From positions 1-11,421 of the forward strand of contig DATFXR010000198.1 of NCBI GenBank assembly GCA_035315685.1: a stretch of 11,421 nucleotides of DNA. Reading direction: 5' to 3'. Position numbers and translations under genes: made by a program. The stretch comes from QHWK01 sp035315685 (GTDB lineage Bacteria > Acidobacteriota > Vicinamibacteria > Vicinamibacterales > CAVVIG01). Numbering within the stretch: position 1 is the first letter of the stretch; every line of letters begins with the position of its first letter. Positions 5,476 through 11,421 of the stretch are shown here, in pieces. The notes below the pieces were generated by a model. It saw nothing but the letters and a program-made list of their open reading frames with translations. It ran no database searches and was not told the DNA's origin.

Positions 5476-7629
5476 CTAGCGCGCCGCCGTCGCCGGCGTG
5501 CCCGGCTTCATGTTGGCGAGTGCGAACGCCCACTCGTCCGCGAGCTCCGCGATCCGCTTGTCGGTGGGACGGTATCCATGCGAGCCCTGCGTCTCGATCC
5601 GGATCATCGCCGGCCGGTCGCATCCCTGCGCCGCCTGGAGCGTCGCCGCGAACTTGAAGGAATGACTCGGCACGACGCGATCGTCGTGGTCGGCCGTGGT
5701 GATCAGCGTTGCCGGATAGCAGGTCCGCGGCTTGACGTTGTGAAGGGGTGAGTACTTCCGCAGGTAGGCGAAGTCCTTCTCGTTTTCCGCCGAACCGTAC
5801 TCGGTCGCCCACGCGGCTCCGCCCGTGAACTTGTGATACCGCAGCATGTCCATTACGCCGACGGCAGGCAGCGCGACCGCGACGAGATCCGGCCGCTGCT
5901 CCATCACGGCGCCGACGAGCAGGCCGCCGTTCGATCCGCCCATGATGCCCAGCGTCTGCGGCGAGGCGTAGTGCTCGTGAACGAGGTACTCCGCCGCCGC
6001 GATGAAATCGTCGAAGACGTTCTGCTTTTTCTCGAACATCCCCGCTTCATGCCACGCTTCGCCGTATTCGCCGCCGCCGCGCATGTTGGCCGTCGCCCAG
6101 ACGCCGCCACGTTCGAGAAACGCCGGAATCTCGGGGCGGAACCGCGGCACTTCCGAGATGTCGAATCCGCCGTACCCGAACAGCATCGTCGGATTGCCGC
6201 CATCCTTCTTGAGATCCTTCTTGTGGGTGACGAACAGCGGCACGCGCGTGCCGTCTTTCGAGGCGGCGAACACGCGGTCGGTCGTGTACAAGGTCGGATC
6301 GAATGTGAGCTTCGGCGCTTCGAACGGCGCGCTCGAGCCGTCCGCGGGATCGAAGCGGAACACCGTGACGGGATAGAGCGGCGACGTGAAGGTGTAGAAG
6401 ATCTCCGGTCGCGAAAACTTGCCAACCGGACCGCTCACGGTGCCGAGTCCCGGCGTCGCGATCCGGCCGCTGGTCGATCCATCCAGGTTGTAGAAAGTCA
6501 CCTCGCTGGCGACGTCGACCAGCGCATTGACGGCGAGCTTGCCCGCGACCAGCTTCGCGGTATCGATCGCATTCTTCGTCTCGGGCACGATCGTCTTCCA
6601 GTTGGCGGGATCGGGCCGATCGATGGGCACCGCGACAACTTTTTTGTTCGGTGCGTCGCGATCGGTGAGCAGGTACAACGTGCCGTTGACGACGCCGAGC
6701 GGATCGTAGGCGGCGGTGTGCCCCGGATAGAGTGGCCGCACCGGCGCGTCCAGCTTCGGCGACAACGGGTTGACGAGATCCTTGACGAACAGCTCGTTCT
6801 TGTTGCTCGTGCCCTTGTTCGTTTCGAAGAACAGATAGCGGCCCGTCTCGTCGGTGTCGGCGTCGATGAACAACATCGGCTCCTCGGGACGCTCGTAGAT
6901 CAGGCGATCGGCGGACTGTGACGTACCGACCAGGTGATAGAAGATCTTCTTGTCGCGCACGGCGTCCTCGAGCGCTTTTCCGGCGCGCGGCTCCGGGTAG
7001 CGGCCGTAGAAGAATCCCTTGCCGTCCTCGGTCCAGGACAGACCGGAGAACTTCACCCACTTGATCACATCGGGCAGCTGGCGGCCGGTGGCGAGCTCAC
7101 GCACGTAGTAGGTGGCCCAGTCCGACCCGCCTTCGGACTGCCCGTAGGCGAAATGCTGCGCGTCCGGCGCCGGAACGAAGCCTGACAGCGCAACCGACCC
7201 ATCGGGCGACAGCGTGTTCGGATCGATCGCGACGGTCTCCTTGCCGTTCAGCGTCTCGCGCGTGAAAACCACCGACTGCCGCTGCAGGCCGCTGTTGCGG
7301 TTGTAGAACCAGTGGCGTCCCTCGTAGCGCGGCGGGGTGACCTTCGGATAGTTCCACAGCTCCGTGATGCGCGACTTCAGCTGATCGCGCAGCGGCAGCG
7401 CGTCGAGGTACTTCGCGGTGACGGCGTTCTCGGCGTCCACCCACTGCTTCACCTCGCCGGAATTCAGGTCCTCCATCCACCGGTACGGATCGGCGACGGT
7501 GGTGCCGAAGTAGGTGTCGACGACGTCGCCTTTGCGCGCCTGCGGATAACGAAACGATGAGGACTGCGCGGTGGTCGTCACGACCGACAAGGCGACAAAC
7601 CACGCAATCTTTGCGGTTCGCTGTTGCAT
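5476..7629 (-). CDS. Secreted prolyl oligopeptidase (peptidase family S9A)
   Basis: A 717-residue serine peptidase, near the usual length for the family. Residues 1-22 form a Sec signal (basic MQQRTAK, hydrophobic core, cut near TAQ-S), so it should act in the periplasm or outside. The start of the mature part, VADPYRWMEDL, is the conserved S9A N-terminal motif. A beta-propeller (about 75-440) narrows access to short peptides. The C-terminal alpha/beta-hydrolase carries the triad: S566 in MGGSNGGLL, D649 in ADHDDRVVP and H684 in QGSHGY, with spacing close to the porcine enzyme. R651, next to the triad Asp, matches its substrate-binding arginine. It cleaves after proline in oligopeptides. The ATG at 7629 is chosen because GAGGTGAT precedes it; an upstream in-frame GTG lies inside that site. 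It is divergent from the kinase-TIR gene. Confidence 0.95.
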   Translation of the reverse strand: MQQRTAKIAWFVALSVVTTTAQSSSFRYPQARKGDVVDTYFGTTVADPYRWMEDLNSGEVKQWVDAENAVTAKYLDALPLRDQLKSRITELWNYPKVTPPRYEGRHWFYNRNSGLQRQSVVFTRETLNGKETVAIDPNTLSPDGSVALSGFVPAPDAQHFAYGQSEGGSDWATYYVRELATGRQLPDVIKWVKFSGLSWTEDGKGFFYGRYPEPRAGKALEDAVRDKKIFYHLVGTSQSADRLIYERPEEPMLFIDADTDETGRYLFFETNKGTSNKNELFVKDLVNPLSPKLDAPVRPLYPGHTAAYDPLGVVNGTLYLLTDRDAPNKKVVAVPIDRPDPANWKTIVPETKNAIDTAKLVAGKLAVNALVDVASEVTFYNLDGSTSGRIATPGLGTVSGPVGKFSRPEIFYTFTSPLYPVTVFRFDPADGSSAPFEAPKLTFDPTLYTTDRVFAASKDGTRVPLFVTHKKDLKKDGGNPTMLFGYGGFDISEVPRFRPEIPAFLERGGVWATANMRGGGEYGEAWHEAGMFEKKQNVFDDFIAAAEYLVHEHYASPQTLGIMGGSNGGLLVGAVMEQRPDLVAVALPAVGVMDMLRYHKFTGGAAWATEYGSAENEKDFAYLRKYSPLHNVKPRTCYPATLITTADHDDRVVPSHSFKFAATLQAAQGCDRPAMIRIETQGSHGYRPTDKRIAELADEWAFALANMKPGTPATAAR

Positions 7630-7630
7630 A

Positions 7631-7638
7631 ATCACCTC
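7631..7638 (-). promoter_or_regulatory. Strong ribosome binding site of the prolyl oligopeptidase
   Basis: The minus strand reads GAGGTGAT one base before the ATG at 7629, eight consecutive bases of the anti-Shine-Dalgarno complement. It settles the start: the GTG at 7635-7633 is part of this site, not the initiation codon. Confidence 0.7.
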
Positions 7639-7648
7639 GAAACCACAG

Positions 7649-7655
7649 TATTTTA
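7649..7655. promoter_or_regulatory. Symmetric -10 element shared by two divergent genes
   Basis: TATTTTA is the only AT-rich stretch in the 36-bp gap between the peptidase ATG (7629) and the kinase ATG (7666). Forward, TATTTT is a -10 with a possible TTGCAT -35 at 7624-7629 (19-bp spacer) and a start about 5 nt before the kinase ATG. Backward, TAAAAT is a -10 giving a leader of about 14 nt that holds the GAGGTGAT site. The gap is too short for two independent promoters, so any promoters must overlap each other or the coding regions. Confidence 0.35.
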
Positions 7656-7665
7656 CCTCTCAGCG

Positions 7666-10506
7666 ATGAATGTTCCTCCGACGATCGGCCGCTACGAGGT
7701 TCTCAGGCTGCTCGCGTCGGGCGGAATGGGGACGATCTTCCTTGGCCGCGATCCCGCAATCGATCGACTGGTCGCGATCAAGCTTTTGCGCGAAGGGTTC
7801 GACGACCCGGAACTGCGCGAACGGTTCCTGCACGAGGCTCAATCGGGCGGCCGCCTGCGGCACATCAACATCGTCACGATCTTCGACGTGGGAGAGCATG
7901 ACCACCATCCATTTATCGCGATGGAGTACGTCGAAGGCGAGACGCTCGCCGATCTGATCAAGCGAAGAGCCCCGATCTCTCTGAATCGCAAGATTCAGCT
8001 GATGTCGGAACTGTCGGCCGGACTTCAGTACGCCCACCAGGCTGGCGTCATCCACCGCGATATCAAACCGAAGAACGTCATGGTCGACGGCGACGGAGTC
8101 GTAAAGATCCTCGACTTCGGCATTGCCCGCATGACCGACAGCGGTGCGAGTCTGACCCGACCCGGTTCATTGATGGGTACCCTCAGTTACATGGCACCCG
8201 AGCAAATGATGGGGGTGCCGGATGTCGATGCTCGCGCCGACATTTTCAGCGCCGGCGCGGTCTTCTACGAGCTGCTCACCTGGCATCAGGCATTTCCTGG
8301 CGGGCTCGATTCGGGCGTTCTCCACAAAGTCATCAACGCCATACGACCGTCGATGCTCGACATCGATCCCACGCTCGATGCCGAGCTCGTGGCGATCGTC
8401 GACAAGTGCCTTGCGAAGGCACCGGACGACCGCTACCCCGATATGGCCGCAGTTCGTAACGATCTCGCGACGGTACAGCGGCGAGTTCGTCTCGACGAGA
8501 GCGCCCACGCGGATCGATGGGGGATTGATGACGCTCCCCCGGCACAGCCGGCCCGCTGGCAGGACGTCATTCGACTACGTACCTTGCAAATCGAGGCGCT
8601 GCTCGCGCAGGCGCGCAGCGCAATCGATCGCCGCGACTTCACGGCAGCGCTCGAGGCATGTGAGCGCGTCTTGGCGCTGGACGACAAGCGCTCCGACGCG
8701 GTTGCCATCGAACAGCGCGTAAGTGAGGAACAACGCAACACCGAGCCATCTGTTGCGCCGGCTCAGTTCGAGGGAACGGTCATCGTTCCCGGTCCGTCGC
8801 GCCAAAATGAACAACCTGCGGAGGGATCGCGCGAGGCGCGCGACGTCACGGTGATGTTTGCGCCGCCAGGGCCGGCGCCCGCCGCGGTCAACGAGATTCC
8901 AGACGTGCAGCTCGTCGTCACGCGCAGCGACGATCCCCGCAGCGTCGGCCGCACGATCCGGGTGACCCACGCGCTCTTCAGGATCGGCCGCAGTGGAGAT
9001 TGCGATCTCATTCTGCCGGACAGTGGCTGGTCGCGCGAGCACGCCGCGATCAATTACGACAACGACGGCTTCGTGCTCGTGGACAAGGGGAGCCGGAACG
9101 GCACCTATCTGAACGGCCGGCGCGTGACACAAGCGCCGTTGCTGTTCGGCAACGTGATCACGATCGGCCAGACCGAGTTGACCTTCTCCTACGGCACGAA
9201 GACGAGGCTTCCGGATCTCACCGGCTGTGTCGTCGCGGATCGCTATACGCTGCTGCGGCTCATTCGCGAGAGCGCGAAGGGTGCGCTCTATGCCGGCCGG
9301 CACGAGGGCACGCAGGGCGATGTCGCGATCAAATTGCTGTCGCCGGATCTCGTCCGCTACCACCGCTACCGCGAGATTTTCCGCCGGGAAGCCCAGATTG
9401 CCGCGCGGCTCCGTCATCCGTACATCTGCAGCGTCATCGATTCGGGTCCGACCACGCTGCGGCCGCGAGATGGCGGCGCGGTCACCACCGAGTATCTCTG
9501 CTCTTATCTGATGTCCGGCGGCAGCCTGCTCGATCGGCTCGAGTCCGGCGCCGCGGTCGACACCGCACGCGCGACCACGTGGCTCACTGCCGTGGGCGGC
9601 GCACTCGATCACGCGCACCGGCACAGCGTGCTGCACGGCGATCTCAAGCCGAGCGCCATCGTCTTCGACGACGACGATCATCCCTACGTGACCGACTTCG
9701 CGATCGGCCAGCAGGCGTTGAACGCCGAGGGTCGGCCCGCTGCCGGAACGCCCGCGTACATGGCACCGGAGTTGTGGGAAGACGGCGAGATCACGCCCGC
9801 CACCGATCAATTCGCGCTCGCGGCGATCTTCTACTACCTCGTCACCGGCTCGCGTCCGTTCGAGGGACAGGAGAATCCGGAGGTTCGCCGGCGGAACTTC
9901 CGCCGCGGCGTGATCCCGGCGCACGAGGAGGCGGCGGCCAACAACCGCGATCGCGTGCCCCGCGCGGTCTCGATCGCGCTGGCGCGTGCGTTGTCGACCG
10001 ATCCGGTGCAACGCTTCGAGTCCGCCGCGGCGTTCAAGGCGGCGCTTCGGCACGTCCGGCCCGCCGAGGGGCCGGAGGTGTTCATCAGCTACCAGCGGGA
10101 GGTGAGCGCACCGCTCGCGATGTACTTCGCCGATCGCCTCAAGGCGCAAGGGATCCGGACGTTCATCGACACGCAGGGCATCGATCGCGCGGGCCGCTTT
10201 CCGCCGCAGATCGAACGGGCGATCGAGGACACAGACGTGTTCATCTGCCTCCTCGCCGAGACGACCCTCGACTCGGGGTACGTGCGGGACGAGATCCGTG
10301 CGGCCTACCGCTACGAGAAACCGATGATTCCCGTGATGCAGGAGAGCTACCGCTCGACGAGCGGTGACCGCGATCCCGCTGTCGCCGCACTGCTCGCGCA
10401 TCAGGGTCTGCCGGTGCTCGACCGGCGCAACCTCCACCTCGAGCACACCGCCACCGACCTGGTCCGCCTGGTGAAGAGCGCGATCGCCCAGCGCGATCGC
10501 GACTGA
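7666..10506 (+). CDS. Ser/Thr kinase - FHA - pseudokinase - TIR multidomain protein
   Basis: A 946-residue cytosolic protein with no signal or membrane helix. Kinase 1 (about 10-275) is intact: SGGMG loop, K39 in VAIK, HRD with D132, K134, N137, DFG (150-152) and APE (177-179). It is an RD kinase with T157, T164 and T172 in the activation segment. A TPR-like helix pair (about 311-347) and a flexible linker follow. The FHA domain (about 410-505) has G441-R442, S456-R-E-H459 and N478-G479, the phosphothreonine-binding set. Kinase 2 (about 526-797) keeps K556, D659 and D677, but has no glycine loop, HRD is HGD, the metal Asn is A664 and DFG is DFA. The TIR domain (about 803-920) has FISY at 806 and E876 in YVRDEI at the place of the NADase glutamate. 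It probably couples phosphorylation to TIR output. The ATG at 7666 is preferred to the TTG at 7624, which overlaps the divergent gene. Confidence 0.92.
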   Translation: MNVPPTIGRYEVLRLLASGGMGTIFLGRDPAIDRLVAIKLLREGFDDPELRERFLHEAQSGGRLRHINIVTIFDVGEHDHHPFIAMEYVEGETLADLIKRRAPISLNRKIQLMSELSAGLQYAHQAGVIHRDIKPKNVMVDGDGVVKILDFGIARMTDSGASLTRPGSLMGTLSYMAPEQMMGVPDVDARADIFSAGAVFYELLTWHQAFPGGLDSGVLHKVINAIRPSMLDIDPTLDAELVAIVDKCLAKAPDDRYPDMAAVRNDLATVQRRVRLDESAHADRWGIDDAPPAQPARWQDVIRLRTLQIEALLAQARSAIDRRDFTAALEACERVLALDDKRSDAVAIEQRVSEEQRNTEPSVAPAQFEGTVIVPGPSRQNEQPAEGSREARDVTVMFAPPGPAPAAVNEIPDVQLVVTRSDDPRSVGRTIRVTHALFRIGRSGDCDLILPDSGWSREHAAINYDNDGFVLVDKGSRNGTYLNGRRVTQAPLLFGNVITIGQTELTFSYGTKTRLPDLTGCVVADRYTLLRLIRESAKGALYAGRHEGTQGDVAIKLLSPDLVRYHRYREIFRREAQIAARLRHPYICSVIDSGPTTLRPRDGGAVTTEYLCSYLMSGGSLLDRLESGAAVDTARATTWLTAVGGALDHAHRHSVLHGDLKPSAIVFDDDDHPYVTDFAIGQQALNAEGRPAAGTPAYMAPELWEDGEITPATDQFALAAIFYYLVTGSRPFEGQENPEVRRRNFRRGVIPAHEEAAANNRDRVPRAVSIALARALSTDPVQRFESAAAFKAALRHVRPAEGPEVFISYQREVSAPLAMYFADRLKAQGIRTFIDTQGIDRAGRFPPQIERAIEDTDVFICLLAETTLDSGYVRDEIRAAYRYEKPMIPVMQESYRSTSGDRDPAVAALLAHQGLPVLDRRNLHLEHTATDLVRLVKSAIAQRDRD

Positions 10507-10508
10507 CA

Positions 10509-10656
10509 GGGTTCGGGGTTCGGGGTTCGGAGTTCGGGGTTCTCGTTCTGAGGTTCTGGTTCTGAGGTTCTCGGTTCTGGTTCTCGTGGCAGAACGCCGC
10601 CATAGAACCAGAGAACCAGAACCCCGAACCTCGAACCCCGAACCCCGAACCCCCGT
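10509..10656. repeat. Inverted repeat built of GGGTTCG heptamers
   Basis: The left arm (about 10509-10586) opens with tandem GGGTTCG units and decays into GTTCT-rich variants. The right arm (about 10604-10656) is the complement, with repeated CGAACCC and CCAGAACC. Paired end to end, roughly 50 bp of each arm match with a few mismatches; the left arm has extra copies. The spacer carries no recognisable gene. It starts 3 bp after the kinase-TIR stop and abuts the -10 box of the next gene. There is no T-run, so simple intrinsic termination is not shown. Confidence 0.85.
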
Positions 10657-10662
10657 TATACT
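10657..10662 (+). promoter_or_regulatory. Candidate -10 box for the M14 peptidase, leaderless arrangement
   Basis: TATACT lies 6 nt before the GTG at 10669. Standard -10 to start spacing puts +1 at or very near the initiation codon itself, which would make the mRNA leaderless; no Shine-Dalgarno site is present. The -35 region falls in the right arm of the heptamer repeat. Confidence 0.4.
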
Positions 10663-10668
10663 CGGCCC

Positions 10669-11421
10669 GTGCGCGCGATCCACCGTCGGCTGACGCTGTT
10701 GTTGCTGCTCGCGGTGCCGGCGGTGCTCCTGGGGAACGGCATCCCGACACCCGAGTCTGTCTTCGGCTTCAGACCAGGCGCCGACTACAAACTCGCCACC
10801 TACGATCAATCGCTCGACTACTTCCGCAAGGTTGCCGCCGCGACGAAGTACGTGAAGCTCGTGCAGGCTGGTGCGACGACGCAGGGCCGCCCGATGTATT
10901 TCGCGCTGGTGTCGTCTCCGGACAATCTTGGACGTCTTGATCGCTACCGCGAAATCGCTCGCCGCCTAGCCCACCCGCAGGGACTGTCCGACGCCGATGC
11001 ACGCAGGCTCGCCCGTGAGGGCAAGGCGTTCGTCCACATCGACGGCGGGCTGCATTCGACGGAGGTCGCCGGCTGGTCGCACACGCCGCAACTGCTCTAC
11101 GACCTGGTCAGCCGCGCCGCCGATCCCGACGTGAAAGCGATGCTCGACAACGTCGTCCTGATGCTGTGGCCGACGATCAACCCGGACGGCCAGCAGATGG
11201 TGGCCGAGTGGTACATGCAGAACGTCGGCACGCCGTACGAGCTGTCGGGAGTGCCCCGGCTGTATCAGGAATACGTCGGCCACGACAACAACCGCGACGC
11301 GTACATGCTCAACATGATCGAGTCGCGCGTGCTCGAGCACACCTGGCGGCAGTGGGAGCCGCAGATCATCTACGTGCACCACCAGTCGGGCCCCTTTCCG
11401 ACCCGGATCTGGCTGCCGCCG
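10669..11421 (+). CDS. Secreted M14 zinc carboxypeptidase, N-terminal part (3' end outside window)
   Basis: A 251-codon open frame from GTG to the window edge. Residues 1-23 form a Sec signal (basic RAIHRR, Leu-rich core), so the enzyme is exported. The mature start (FGFRPGADYKLATYDQ) and the block TTQGRPMYFALVSSP resemble large M14 peptidases common in Acidobacteriota and Bacteroidota. Zinc ligands are H129 and E132 in GLHSTEV; the third is H237 or H238 in YVHHQSG. NPDG and NNRD (207-210, with R209) match the substrate-binding region. The family removes C-terminal residues from peptides, but specificity cannot be told. The catalytic glutamate expected later in the domain, and any C-terminal domains, are beyond the edge. 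The GTG is chosen because it directly precedes the signal peptide and follows TATACT. Confidence 0.88.
   Translation, partial: MRAIHRRLTLLLLLAVPAVLLGNGIPTPESVFGFRPGADYKLATYDQSLDYFRKVAAATKYVKLVQAGATTQGRPMYFALVSSPDNLGRLDRYREIARRLAHPQGLSDADARRLAREGKAFVHIDGGLHSTEVAGWSHTPQLLYDLVSRAADPDVKAMLDNVVLMLWPTINPDGQQMVAEWYMQNVGTPYELSGVPRLYQEYVGHDNNRDAYMLNMIESRVLEHTWRQWEPQIIYVHHQSGPFPTRIWLPP

Noticed and set aside
5833..6921. A 362-codon plus-strand frame opposite the prolyl oligopeptidase
   Set aside because: It is the antisense of the propeller and catalytic domain coding region and has no family resemblance.
9000..10367. A 455-codon plus-strand frame inside the kinase-TIR gene
   Set aside because: It is an Arg-rich out-of-frame shadow with no recognisable motif. 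The main frame carries the kinase, FHA and TIR motifs throughout.
7624..10506. The kinase-TIR gene and its neighbours as a defence island
   Set aside because: Flanking genes are peptidases, an oxidase and two-component proteins. No nuclease, helicase, restriction, toxin-antitoxin or integrase gene is present, so only the TIR protein itself is flagged.
10509..10656. CRISPR-like short repeats
   Set aside because: Units are 7 bp, contiguous, and arranged as an inverted pair; there are no spacers of constant length and no cas gene.
8575..10809. A 744-codon open frame on the minus strand opposite the kinase-TIR gene
   Set aside because: It mirrors a gene with clear domains in high-GC DNA. Its translation shows no domain, is Arg/Asp/Glu biased, and reads straight through the heptamer repeat.

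Overview
The window is about 11.4 kb of high-GC bacterial chromosome. Gene content is a Tat-exported lipoprotein oxidase, a secreted prolyl oligopeptidase, a secreted M14 carboxypeptidase, a hybrid histidine kinase and a very large cytosolic Ser/Thr kinase. Intergenic DNA holds short-unit inverted repeats. This profile suggests Acidobacteriota, perhaps class Vicinamibacteria. That placement is an inference from resemblance, not from a marker gene.

Layout. Plus strand, left: the last 50 codons of a sensor histidine kinase (1-153), a VTT/DedA-like membrane protein (228-836), an intergenic stretch with a heptamer inverted repeat and a separate hairpin (831-1225), and a single-domain response regulator (1226-1645). 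Minus strand, reading right to left from 7629 to 1629: a secreted prolyl oligopeptidase, a membrane-bound hybrid histidine kinase, a D-amino-acid-oxidase-like flavoprotein and a small zinc-ribbon membrane protein. The last of these overlaps the response regulator tail to tail by 17 bp. Plus strand, right: divergent from the peptidase by only 36 bp is a 946-residue kinase-FHA-pseudokinase-TIR protein (7666-10506), then a second heptamer inverted repeat (about 10509-10656), then the 5' part of an M14 zinc carboxypeptidase that runs off the window.

Most notable points. (1) The flavoprotein at 1919-3082 is a circular permutation of the D-amino-acid oxidase fold. The elements that end a normal D-amino-acid oxidase (GLRPHR, then NYGHGG) come before the GxGxxG dinucleotide-binding motif, and the protein ends where the normal enzyme has the helix just before those elements. 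(2) The large kinase joins an intact Ser/Thr kinase, an FHA domain, a degenerate second kinase and a TIR domain that keeps the putative catalytic glutamate, so it may be a one-chain phospho-controlled NAD-consuming switch. (3) Two intergenic inverted repeats share one architecture (7-bp units, arms flanking a spacer, starting at a stop codon) but use unrelated heptamers.

How the parts may fit. The oligopeptidase, the M14 peptidase and the periplasmic oxidase all appear to be exported and could contribute to peptide and D-amino-acid breakdown outside the cytoplasm. The histidine kinase sits just upstream of the oxidase on the same strand. These links come from proximity alone. I found no tRNA, rRNA, CRISPR array, transposase or phage gene.
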